A stretch of 37,036 nucleotides of DNA from Fibrobacteria bacterium AD312 (lineage in GTDB: Bacteria; Fibrobacterota; Fibrobacteria; Fibrobacterales; Fibrobacteraceae), in the NCBI GenBank assembly GCA_001462345.1, contig LIUM01000029.1, positions 1 to 37,036 on the forward strand, in the 5' to 3' direction. The first letter of the stretch is position 1; the number at the start of each line of letters is the position of its first letter. Below the pieces are notes generated by a model. That model was not told where the DNA came from and ran no database searches. It saw nothing but the letters and a program-made list of their open reading frames with translations. The translations under genes and the position numbers were made by a program. Positions 16,037 through 23,615 of the stretch are shown piece after piece.

Positions 16037-16934
16037 TACAACGTAAGCTAGCCCCGTGTATAGGATTCCACTTCTGAATTTGGTAGTTGTCTTTTTCGTG
16101 AAAGAAAACGACAACATTACCTTCAGCGGTCCAAAAAAAGGCTCTTTTCCCAGCATCATCAAATTTTCTTTCTTTAAGAGGTACATTAGCAGCTGCATAA
16201 TGGGCGCCTCCTGCTTTAATTTGAAAGCCTAATTCATTGGTGCCATTCTTAATATTGCCAGTGCTTCCAATAGGATCCCAGCCAAAGGTGGCTTTGAGTT
16301 TTGGCCCTGGATCTTTACCCGCAAATTTCAAAAGAGAATTCCATTCTGCTTCGGAAGGAATATGAAATCCTTTGGGGCAAGCCTTTTGAATGGCTTCAAA
16401 ATCATAGAGACGTCCCCAGCTAGCGCATTGCATGCAAAGAGATCCCCGTTCTGTTGCGAAGTTGATGTTTTGAGCTGTCCAAATAGAAGAGTCTATGCGA
16501 ACCCATTCGTATTCATAATCATCGCGAGGGTCAACATAAGTTCCTTTGGAAAGAGGTTTCCCTTTTTCATCAAATTCTTTTGGAAAAGCAATGAGTTTGT
16601 TTTTGGAATAAGTGCCTTGAAAAGCAAGTTGTCCATTAGGATGAAAACGAGTCACTTCGCCTTCAATAAAATTCGCTACATGTGTGTATTTTGCTCGAAT
16701 GGTGCTGTCTTCATAATACTCTGTGGCTGGCCCTTCTTTTAAGCCGTTGCTATAAGTTACTTCGGATTGCATTTTTCCGTTAGAGTAGAATGTTACTTCA
16801 ATACCTTGTTTTTTTTCATTCACAAGAGGTACAGTGCTTTTCACTTTTCCATTCGCATGAAAGGTTTCTTGACGAGGGTCTTCACAAGAAGAAAGTAAAA
16901 GTAAGAGAGTGATGCATAGAATGGAACGAATCAT
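16020..16934 (-). CDS. Lipoprotein with MORN-type repeats and FISUMP domain
   Basis: Protein of 304 residues with a lipoprotein signal; the lipobox LLSSC puts the lipidated Cys at 17. Residues about 25-140 contain five repeats of roughly 24 residues with the pattern F-x-NG-K...GTY...G, the MORN_2/YwqK type. From about 150 to the end it is a FISUMP domain (WTAQNINFAT, GRLYDFEAIQKACPKGFHIPSEAEWNSL, FFWTA, SLRCIKD), the paralogous domain abundant in Fibrobacter and related to the formylglycine-generating-enzyme fold. Location is probably the outer membrane surface or periplasm; function is unknown. It starts 21 bases after the GH8 gene and may be cotranscribed with it, although the products differ in location. 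Confidence 0.88.
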   Translation of the reverse strand: MIRSILCITLLLLLSSCEDPRQETFHANGKVKSTVPLVNEKKQGIEVTFYSNGKMQSEVTYSNGLKEGPATEYYEDSTIRAKYTHVANFIEGEVTRFHPNGQLAFQGTYSKNKLIAFPKEFDEKGKPLSKGTYVDPRDDYEYEWVRIDSSIWTAQNINFATERGSLCMQCASWGRLYDFEAIQKACPKGFHIPSEAEWNSLLKFAGKDPGPKLKATFGWDPIGSTGNIKNGTNELGFQIKAGGAHYAAANVPLKERKFDDAGKRAFFWTAEGNVVVFFHEKDNYQIQKWNPIHGASLRCIKDTP

Positions 16935-16955
16935 AAAATACCTGTTTTCCTTTTG

Positions 16956-18056
16956 TTATTTAAGTTTAATCTTACCAGTACAAGCAAGTAACCCTATTAA
17001 ATATAGTAAGCCATCATAATAGCGCCATGTTCCAGTAGGGGGTTCTGTATTCCATAAATCAGTCGCAAAGCTCGATATATAAGGGTGCCCAGTAGGCAAA
17101 GCGATTGTTGCTGCCCCGTTCATTGCAATAAGGCCTACAGTCGCCTCTCTTGGCGGAGTTGGAAATAGCCCTCCATCAATACTATAGTCTGCTAAATAAG
17201 GCCTTCTCTCTTCGAAAAAGGAGAGTGTTCGAATGATGCTTTCCTGTTGAGATTGGTCGTGCTTATTTAACGCATAATCTATCGCTATATTCATAATCAC
17301 ACGCCAAGCATCTCCACAAAAGCAGGCGCTTACGGGGTGCCATGCTGTCTTTTTAGGAGACCCATCAAACTCAGAATAATCAGGATATAACCCAGAAATA
17401 GGATTTTGAGCAGACTTTAAAAAGGCTCTACTTTTCTTTAAAACGGACTCCCAAAAAGGACGGTCTACGGCATCTGCAAACCATTGATAGAAGGCGAGAG
17501 TATGATAACTCGGGTCTGTAAAATCATTTCCAATTACAGGAGAAAAACGAACCATGCCATACTTTCTATCAATCATAGGTTCTATTTCAGAGGAAGGCTC
17601 TTTATGAGCCATGGCGTTTATTAAAGAGATGGCTTCGTCTTGATAATCTTTACGATGAAAGCGACTGGCGGCAATTAATAAAGCAGCGGCAATATATTCT
17701 TCTCCATCGGGAGCGGCTCCTGGATCCATCATGGAAAAGTCGGCTGTGGAAACTTGCCAAGAAAAATAAGATTGAGCAGGGCCTTTGCTATGTTGCATAT
17801 AGCGTTTTGCAAAGTTCCATAATTTTTCAAATTCGTTTTGTTTGTCTAAAAGGGCGGTGACAAACATACCATAGCTCATTCCCTCGGAACGAATATCATT
17901 ATGCCCAATATCTACAATGTAAGCAAGATCATTTGACGTTTCGAAGTAAATTTTTTCAGTGCTCGTATTGCCATAAAATAGAGATTGAAATGCGGTATCT
18001 AATTTATGTTTAATCTCAGAATCGCTTTTGCCGAGTTCGGAAAAAATATTTCTCAT
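16956..18056 (-). CDS. GH8 reducing-end xylose-releasing exo-oligoxylanase
   Basis: Protein of 366 residues of glycoside hydrolase family 8. It resembles the Rex enzymes (such as that of Bacillus halodurans), which remove xylose from the reducing end of xylo-oligosaccharides. The N-terminal pattern FSELGKSDSEIKHKL...IYFE...AYIVDIGHNDIRSEGMSYGM is that of Rex and places the proton donor at Glu58. PDGEEYIAAAL (116-126) is also conserved. Asp249 in CFCGDAWRVIMNIAIDYA is the likely general base. There is no signal peptide, so the enzyme should act in the cytoplasm on imported oligosaccharides. The CBM9-like gene lies 16 bases upstream and the FISUMP lipoprotein 21 bases downstream. Family is firm; Rex specificity is likely. 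Confidence 0.9.
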   Translation of the reverse strand: MRNIFSELGKSDSEIKHKLDTAFQSLFYGNTSTEKIYFETSNDLAYIVDIGHNDIRSEGMSYGMFVTALLDKQNEFEKLWNFAKRYMQHSKGPAQSYFSWQVSTADFSMMDPGAAPDGEEYIAAALLIAASRFHRKDYQDEAISLINAMAHKEPSSEIEPMIDRKYGMVRFSPVIGNDFTDPSYHTLAFYQWFADAVDRPFWESVLKKSRAFLKSAQNPISGLYPDYSEFDGSPKKTAWHPVSACFCGDAWRVIMNIAIDYALNKHDQSQQESIIRTLSFFEERRPYLADYSIDGGLFPTPPREATVGLIAMNGAATIALPTGHPYISSFATDLWNTEPPTGTWRYYDGLLYLIGLLACTGKIKLK

Positions 18057-18072
18057 AATAAAAGAAGAGTGC

Positions 18073-18645
18073 TTACAAGGAACGGAAAAATTCAGGACGA
18101 TGAAAATCAGGCTTTTCTGTATTAATCGGGAATAAACTTAAATAGTGAGGCTTTTCTGCTAAATCAGCACATTTATAAATGTTGCCTTCTATTTTAGAAA
18201 AAGAATTCGCTGTAGCTCCTAGAATTGATTTAGGGATGGTGATTTTAATCGCCCAGTAAATAGAATCGCCTTGAATCTGTGGGTAGATCAGGAGTCTATG
18301 GATTTTTGAATAGAGGGATTGCGTAAAAGGTTCTCGTTCGGAACGTGTTGGGCCTCTTGCTGCAAGGCAACACCCGCGACTATTAAATTCAAAATTAAAA
18401 TAGTCATTAGGATTATCTAGAGCTCGAATAAAAACTTCTACACAGCTATCTTCATAGCATGGCCCGCCATCAGAATGAATCTCTGCTCTATAACAAGTGA
18501 GCGGCTCTTCCACATTAAAACGTACATGTACAGCTTCGGCATCATGCTGAACGTAAACTTGAACAGAAGGGAGTTCCCCATGTAGATTAGCAAACCAATT
18601 CATATTAGGACGAAGAATCATATTATAAATATAGTGATTAATCAT
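18073..18645 (-). CDS. CBM9-like carbohydrate-binding family protein
   Basis: Protein of about 190 residues made of one family 9-like carbohydrate-binding fold. Recognisable features are VHVRFNVEEP, the core motif YEDSCVEVFI followed by YFNFEFNSRG, and IYWAIKITIPKSIL, with a C-terminal HRPEFFRSL typical of the group. Such proteins are usually single-domain and often occur beside hemicellulose genes; ligand and role are unproven. No signal peptide is visible. The start is uncertain: a TTG lies at 18657, the first ATG at 18645, and others at codons 13 and 19; none has a clear ribosome binding site. It is the first gene of the minus-strand unit CBM9-GH8-FISUMP and is divergent from spoVG. Confidence 0.82.
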   Translation of the reverse strand: MINHYIYNMILRPNMNWFANLHGELPSVQVYVQHDAEAVHVRFNVEEPLTCYRAEIHSDGGPCYEDSCVEVFIRALDNPNDYFNFEFNSRGCCLAARGPTRSEREPFTQSLYSKIHRLLIYPQIQGDSIYWAIKITIPKSILGATANSFSKIEGNIYKCADLAEKPHYLSLFPINTEKPDFHRPEFFRSL

Positions 18646-18718
18646 TTTTTTAATCAATTAATCATCATATAGAATCTATAAATTCATGCTATTTCCTAAT
18701 AAAAACGACATCAAAAAC

Positions 18719-18735
18719 TTGGCATTCTTTTTGCA
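18719..18735 (+). promoter_or_regulatory. Candidate sigma-54 (-24/-12) promoter for spoVG-comM
   Basis: TTGGCA-N6-TTGCA: the invariant GG (18721-18722) and GC (18733-18734) are separated by exactly 10 bases, as in sigma-54 promoters. A transcript would start near 18746, about 25 bases before the spoVG ATG, leaving room for the TAGGAG ribosome binding site. Confidence 0.6.
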
Positions 18736-18770
18736 TTCTGAGAAATGTCGTATTAACATAGGAGAAAAAT

Positions 18771-19124
18771 ATGGCTAAGACTAAAGCAGAAAAAAAAGAA
18801 ATGATGATTGTTAAAGAATCAGAACCTCATGAAGTTGTACAGTTTGATTGTTTGGCTGTCACGAATGTAAACGTATTCCCTTTCAAAGAGGGCCCTACCT
18901 TGGGTAAAACAAAAGCCATTGCATCAGTGGTTTTAAATGATCAATTACAATTGACTAATTTACGCGTGATGGATGGTGCTAACGGGCTTTTTGTGAGTTA
19001 TCCAAATGATCCTTTTTATAAAGGCGAAGACTTTAGAACAATCTATCATCCAGTAACAAGGCAGTGTCGCGAACATATTGAAAACTGCGTTTTAGAAAAG
19101 TATCAAGAAGCTATTTCTGCCTAA
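18771..19124 (+). CDS. spoVG: SpoVG family DNA/RNA-binding regulator
   Basis: Protein of 117 residues. After a charged N-terminal extension of about 25 residues, it matches SpoVG: VTNVNVFPF, then KAIASVVLNDQLQLTNLRVMDGANGLFVSYP, and FRTIYHPVTRQCREHIENCVLEKYQ. In spirochaetes and Firmicutes SpoVG binds nucleic acid and modulates gene expression, and the name does not imply sporulation. The ATG has a TAGGAG site 8 bases ahead. comM starts 6 bases downstream, so the two are cotranscribed. The promoter appears to be of the sigma-54 type. The N-terminal extension is rich in Lys and Glu and is not part of the usual fold. Confidence 0.9.
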   Translation: MAKTKAEKKEMMIVKESEPHEVVQFDCLAVTNVNVFPFKEGPTLGKTKAIASVVLNDQLQLTNLRVMDGANGLFVSYPNDPFYKGEDFRTIYHPVTRQCREHIENCVLEKYQEAISA

Positions 19125-19130
19125 ACAAAT

Positions 19131-20654
19131 ATGTTTCAAAGAATAAGATCTTATTGCCTTTCTGGTATTCACGCTATTCCTGTGAGTGTGGAAGTAGACT
19201 CTTCATTAGGTCTTCCTGGGTTTACTTTGGTGGGTTTACCAGATAGTGCTGTAAGAGAATCCAGAGAACGAGTGGTTTCCGCGGTTCGCACTTCGGGATA
19301 TAGTGTGACAGGAAACCGCACGACGGTGAATTTATCACCGGCGGACCTCCGCAAGGAGGGTAGTTCTCTGGATTTACCTTTAGCGATAGGCATGTTATTA
19401 GCAAGTGGTGAGTTTGAAGTCCATCAAATCGATCGTTTCGTATTCCTTGGGGAGCTCTCTTTGGACGGTTTATTAAAACCAGTCCGAGGAGTGCTTTCTG
19501 TTGCCATGAGCTTAGCAGAAGAAAAGCATTCTATCTTAGTTGTCCCTAAAGAAAATACGCAAGAGGCCTCATTAGTCGAAGGGTTATATGTTCTTGGCGT
19601 ATCGAGTTTACTTGAATGCATAGAAGAATTAAAAAAAGAAGTCCCGTCTAATTTAATTTGTGCAAAAGGAATTTCTTCAAGCTTAAAAGCATCGTATCAA
19701 ACTTACCCCGATTTTAAAAATATTGTGGGGATGGAAGGTGCTAAAAGGGCTTTAGAAATTGCCGCTTCTGGGAATCATAATTTCTTGTTAGTCGGTTCTC
19801 CTGGTTCTGGGAAAACCCTTTGCGCGAAGTGCTTGCCAAGTATTCTTCCAGAGATGAGTGAAGAGGAAATTATTGAAAGTACGCGCATTCATTCGTGTGC
19901 AAAATCCATTCGTTCGCAGCATTTTTCTTTAATTGCAGAGCGCCCCTTTCGATCGCCGCACCACTCGGCGACAATGGTTTCTTTGGTTGGAGGGGGGCAT
20001 CAATTACTCCCTGGAGAAGTTAGTCTTGCTCATAATGGGGTACTATTTTTAGATGAACTTCCAGAATTTAATCGACAAGTTTTAGAGGCATTGCGAGAAC
20101 CTATGGAAGAGGGCGTTGTGAGTATTAATAGGGCTTCTGGTTCTATTGAATGGCCCGCTCGTTTTATGATGGGAGCGGCAATGAATCCTTGCCCTTGCGG
20201 CTTCTCTATGGATTTAAAAAAAGAATGCACATGCCTTCCAGATATGAAAGTGCGTTATTGGTCTAAAATCTCAGGACCACTTCTAGATCGAATTGATTTG
20301 CAAATTACCGTTCCTGCAATGGACATCACGCGTTTAACATCGTCTTCTGGGTCGGAGTCTTCAGCAACCATTCGAAAGCGAGTAAAGGTGGCGAGAACAT
20401 TTCAAGAAGAACGATTTAAGAACAGTAAAATTCATTTTAATTCAGAAATGACAAGCTTACAAACAAGAGAAGAAGCTAAAATGGATTCTGAAACAGAGCA
20501 CTTTGCAATTACAGCAGCAGAGAAAATGGGGCTTAGTGCAAGAGGTTATTATCGAATTCTAAAAGTGGCGAGAACGATTGCTGATCTTAGAAGCTCTAAC
20601 GTAGTATCTAAAATAGATCTTGCAGAGGCTCTTCAATACAGAATATTAAAATAG
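19131..20654 (+). CDS. comM: ComM/YifB family Mg-chelatase-like AAA+ ATPase
   Basis: Protein of 507 residues, standard for ComM/YifB. In Gram-negative bacteria ComM is a hexameric helicase that promotes branch migration during integration of transforming DNA. The N-terminal domain (SGIHAIPVSVEVDSSLGLPGFTLVGLPDSAVRESRERV, split around residue 30) resembles the Lon-protease-like part. Walker A is GSPGSGKT (222-229) and Walker B VLFLDE (304-309). The zinc-like CPCG/CTC cysteines around 360-380 and the arginine-finger motif SGPLLDRID follow. The C-terminal Mg-chelatase domain ends SARGYYRILKVARTIADL. It is the second gene after spoVG and is convergent with folB 12 bases away. Competence itself is not shown by this window. 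Confidence 0.93.
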   Translation: MFQRIRSYCLSGIHAIPVSVEVDSSLGLPGFTLVGLPDSAVRESRERVVSAVRTSGYSVTGNRTTVNLSPADLRKEGSSLDLPLAIGMLLASGEFEVHQIDRFVFLGELSLDGLLKPVRGVLSVAMSLAEEKHSILVVPKENTQEASLVEGLYVLGVSSLLECIEELKKEVPSNLICAKGISSSLKASYQTYPDFKNIVGMEGAKRALEIAASGNHNFLLVGSPGSGKTLCAKCLPSILPEMSEEEIIESTRIHSCAKSIRSQHFSLIAERPFRSPHHSATMVSLVGGGHQLLPGEVSLAHNGVLFLDELPEFNRQVLEALREPMEEGVVSINRASGSIEWPARFMMGAAMNPCPCGFSMDLKKECTCLPDMKVRYWSKISGPLLDRIDLQITVPAMDITRLTSSSGSESSATIRKRVKVARTFQEERFKNSKIHFNSEMTSLQTREEAKMDSETEHFAITAAEKMGLSARGYYRILKVARTIADLRSSNVVSKIDLAEALQYRILK

Positions 20655-20666
20655 AGTAATCTAGTA

Positions 20667-21044
20667 TTATACTTTTGACGAAGCATCCATTCGAATCGAG
20701 GCACTGGCGCCAAGGGCATTAGGGATGGCTTTTGGTTTTATGGCTTTTACTTCAGTCGATAATATTGACGGGTGCTTTTCTAGAATAAAAAGTGCTGTGC
20801 GATATACAAGTGTTTCTAGCAATTGAAACTGCGATAATAGAACAAAGTTTTTTACTTCTTCAGTTAAAAAAGCATAATCAATGGAATGAGATAAATCATC
20901 GTTTTCAGCAGCGGCAGAAAAATTAAGATGAATAGAAATCGTTAATGAGATAGGTTGTGGGTTTTCTCGTTCAAAGGGAAGAGTTCCTATGATACAATCA
21001 AAACCCACTTCAAGGACAGAAAGTTGACCTGGGTAAACTACCAT
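20667..21044 (-). CDS. folB: Dihydroneopterin aldolase
   Basis: Protein of 125 residues, usual FolB length. It converts 7,8-dihydroneopterin to 6-hydroxymethyl-dihydropterin and glycolaldehyde in folate synthesis. The opening pattern VGFDCIIGTLPFERENPQPISLTISIHL, IDYAFLTEEVKNFV, and the late KPKAIPNALGASASIRM, with the catalytic Lys in KPKAI, are all FolB marks. It overlaps the end of the upstream exported-protein gene by 7 bases, so translation may be coupled, though no functional link is apparent. folP and folK are not present. Confidence 0.9.
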   Translation of the reverse strand: MVVYPGQLSVLEVGFDCIIGTLPFERENPQPISLTISIHLNFSAAAENDDLSHSIDYAFLTEEVKNFVLLSQFQLLETLVYRTALFILEKHPSILSTEVKAIKPKAIPNALGASASIRMDASSKV

Positions 21045-22225
21045 ACAAAAAGAACAATCGAAGCGGTCAACGACACCGCACTAATACCAAACCAAAGATT
21101 TCTAAATAAGGTATAGGAGTCCATGGTGGTTTTATTGACATCAATGCGACTTCTTAATTGACTTAAGGTGTAGTTTTCGCCATTTACAGGGATACCGTTG
21201 TTTGAGACATCCCACATCATAGCCGTTCTACATTTTCCTGGGTCTGTGGACGTTGCACATTGAAGTTCGATTTCATCTATAAAAGATTTTTCAATGCTTG
21301 ATAACTTATCGTAGGCATCGCCTGCTTCATTGGCTTTCATGTGTTGAAGAACACCTACAACAGCACCACCTGCAGCGACTGCAGCAAGTGCAACACCACT
21401 CCAGAAGCGAACTTCATCAGCAATACCAAAACGATCTTTCACATCACTTGCAGCAGAGGAAGCCGCATAGTCCATGGCATCTGCATCAGCATTAGTGGAG
21501 CCTACATCACCAGCGACGTCATACTCTTCTTCCTCTTCTTCACAATCTGGATCATCTTCATCGCAGTATTCGTAGTCTTCTTCATCATCTGCAATTAATT
21601 TAGGTGGAACAATTGGCTTAGCTTCGACAACAGGCTTCTCTTGGACTGGAGGTGCTGGAGCAACGTCTTCTTCTTCTTCTTCTTCGCCGTAATCGTCATA
21701 GGAAGATACAGCTGGAGCTGCTGGAGCGGCGGGTGCAACAACTGGTGCGGCTGCAGTAGTAGAGGCTGCTTTTAGTTCAACCATGGAACCATTGACGGAA
21801 ACAAATGCTCTCGAACCTTCGATGTAAACAGATTTACCATCAAAGTAAACTTTTTCAATGTCTTGGGAGGCTTCATCTGAGGAGGAGCTATATAATTTTA
21901 GATTGACTAATTTGGCATAGCTGACGCTTGGTGGTGGTTGCAATGCTTTTAAAGAGGAAATGTTACCAGCGCGTCCTTGGTAGATTTGATAAACGGTTTC
22001 TTCTTCTCCAAAGGGATCTTCAAACTTTTGGCGAATAAATAAGCGTCCTTTTTGTATATCAAGAACTGCTGTTGGGCTTGCTGTTTTTAGTTCACCACCA
22101 AATTCTGCCTGAATGTAAGAGTCAGGAGTACCAACATCTTCTGCAGAAAAATTGGAAATGGTGTAGGTGTCTGCAAAAGAAATTGCAAAAAATGATAATA
22201 AAACCAACAAAAAAATTCGCTTCAT
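21038..22225 (-). CDS. Exported protein of unknown function with acidic linker and two C-terminal membrane segments
   Basis: Protein of 395 residues that I do not recognise. The start is set at the ATG at 22225, which has a GGAG site 8 bases ahead and opens a clean signal peptide (MKRIFLLVLLSFFAISFA). Residues 19-152 look like a compact beta domain. Residues 153-262 are a low-complexity linker: Ala/Pro rich, then strongly acidic with runs of Glu, containing Cys221 and Cys228. Two hydrophobic segments at about 274-294 and 376-395 flank an 80-residue region with Cys323 and Cys332. The second membrane segment ends the protein. A folB overlap of 7 bases follows. It could be an envelope scaffold that reaches across the periplasm, but nothing in the sequence fixes a role. 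Confidence 0.8.
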   Translation of the reverse strand: MKRIFLLVLLSFFAISFADTYTISNFSAEDVGTPDSYIQAEFGGELKTASPTAVLDIQKGRLFIRQKFEDPFGEEETVYQIYQGRAGNISSLKALQPPPSVSYAKLVNLKLYSSSSDEASQDIEKVYFDGKSVYIEGSRAFVSVNGSMVELKAASTTAAAPVVAPAAPAAPAVSSYDDYGEEEEEEDVAPAPPVQEKPVVEAKPIVPPKLIADDEEDYEYCDEDDPDCEEEEEEYDVAGDVGSTNADADAMDYAASSAASDVKDRFGIADEVRFWSGVALAAVAAGGAVVGVLQHMKANEAGDAYDKLSSIEKSFIDEIELQCATSTDPGKCRTAMMWDVSNNGIPVNGENYTLSQLRSRIDVNKTTMDSYTLFRNLWFGISAVSLTASIVLFVW

Positions 22226-22322
22226 ACAGGTAACTCCAATAGAAGAACTAAACCAAAATATATCCAAATATATATAATATGAGAAATAATGGCATAATTT
22301 TTCTAGTTTAGAGCCTGTGAAT

Positions 22323-23615
22323 ATGATTAAAAACAAAGAAAAAAATCATTGTGTTGTTCTCGGCGTAAGTTATAAAACTTGTCCTATTGACATTCGAGAT
22401 AATTTAAGCCGTGCTTTGCAGAATTCTGAAGAGGCTTTGAAAAGCTTATTAGGCTTACCTGGCGTCTCTGAAGCGGTGGTTCTTGCCACTTGTAATCGGG
22501 CCGAAATCTATGTGGCTACCCTTTACCCTGAGATGCTTCGCGATACTTTATTAAACTGGTGGGCTGAGTTTAGTAAACAAGATCTTTCAGAAGTGGCTCC
22601 TTATTGTTTTTATTTAACCCATATTGAGGCTGTAAATCACCTTTATACGGTCGTTTCGTCTATTGACAGCCTTGTTTTGGGCGAAAATCAAATTTTAGCA
22701 CAAGTTAGGGGTGCTTTTTTAAAGGCTCAAGAGGCTGGTTTTACAGGAACGCTCTTAAATCACCTGTTTCAAACGGCTCTTTTTGTTGGTAAGCAAGTTC
22801 GTGAAAACACGGGTATTGGTGATGGAACCGTTTCTATTGCTCATGCTGCCGTTCAGCTAATAGAACAAGAAATTGGGCGTTTAGAGACTACTCGAGTGGG
22901 TATTCTTGGCCTTGGAGAAATGGGTTTGCTTGCGGCAACGGCTCTTTCTGCGGCCCAGGTTTCTTCTTTTTCATTCTTTAATAGGACTTTTGATAAAGCC
23001 AAACAGTTTGCCTCTCGTTTTGGTGGTGAGGCCTATGAATTAGAATCTTTATCTCAACAAATAAAAAATCTGGATGTTTTGATTACTTCTGTTAGGTATA
23101 ACGATTTTATTTTAAGAAAAAAAGATTTTGAATTGGTTCAAAAACCCCATTTGTTGATTGTAGATATTGCTTCTCCTCGAAATGTGGAGCCTTCTGTTGG
23201 TGAATTAGATGATATTCGTTTGTTTTGTGTCGATGATCTAAAAGAAATTGTGGAAAAAAACAGATCGCTTCGTAAACAGGCTTCAGAAAGAGCTCGTTTG
23301 TTTATTGAAGAAGCCGCATTGGATTTTAAAGAATGGTTTTATTCTCACCGTCTAACGCCTCTTTTCCTTCAAATGCAAGAATATCATCAAAAAATAGGCG
23401 ATTTTGTTCTTGATAAGTGGAAAAAGAAGGTTTCAGAGGAAGAATACGCTCGATTGGAACGTTTTGAAGAAGAGCTTAGAAAGAAAATATTGCATATTCC
23501 TTTCGAATCACTTAAAATGCTAAGTGTTGCTGGGATGGGCCTAGAAAGCCAATTACTATTAGAGAAAATTTATTCTTTAAATTTTTTTAAGCATGGGAAA
23601 GACTTAGATGACTAA
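22323..23615 (+). CDS. hemA: Glutamyl-tRNA reductase
   Basis: Protein of 430 residues catalysing the NADPH-dependent reduction of glutamyl-tRNA(Glu) to glutamate-1-semialdehyde, the first step of the C5 heme pathway. The catalytic cysteine lies in the motif LATCNRAEIY (Cys57 from this start). SLVLGENQILAQVRGAF and the NADPH-binding GILGLGEMG follow, then the C-terminal dimerisation helix region. A GTG six bases upstream (22317) is an alternative start; the ATG is preferred because AGAG lies 9 bases before it. hemC overlaps its end by 8 bases, so hemA, hemC and hemD form one operon. Confidence 0.97.
   Translation: MIKNKEKNHCVVLGVSYKTCPIDIRDNLSRALQNSEEALKSLLGLPGVSEAVVLATCNRAEIYVATLYPEMLRDTLLNWWAEFSKQDLSEVAPYCFYLTHIEAVNHLYTVVSSIDSLVLGENQILAQVRGAFLKAQEAGFTGTLLNHLFQTALFVGKQVRENTGIGDGTVSIAHAAVQLIEQEIGRLETTRVGILGLGEMGLLAATALSAAQVSSFSFFNRTFDKAKQFASRFGGEAYELESLSQQIKNLDVLITSVRYNDFILRKKDFELVQKPHLLIVDIASPRNVEPSVGELDDIRLFCVDDLKEIVEKNRSLRKQASERARLFIEEAALDFKEWFYSHRLTPLFLQMQEYHQKIGDFVLDKWKKKVSEEEYARLERFEEELRKKILHIPFESLKMLSVAGMGLESQLLLEKIYSLNFFKHGKDLDD

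Noticed and set aside
16362-16742. 126-codon frame antisense to the FISUMP lipoprotein
   Set aside because: No ribosome binding site or domain, and the sense frame has clear signal peptide, repeats and FISUMP motifs.
16020-16934. YwqK-type antitoxin of a toxin-antitoxin system
   Set aside because: The repeats match that naming, but the protein is a lipoprotein fused to FISUMP and no toxin-like partner is adjacent.
22290-22307. Possible second sigma-54 promoter ahead of hemA (TGGCA...)
   Set aside because: The GG is followed after 10 bases by CT instead of GC, so the -12 element is missing.
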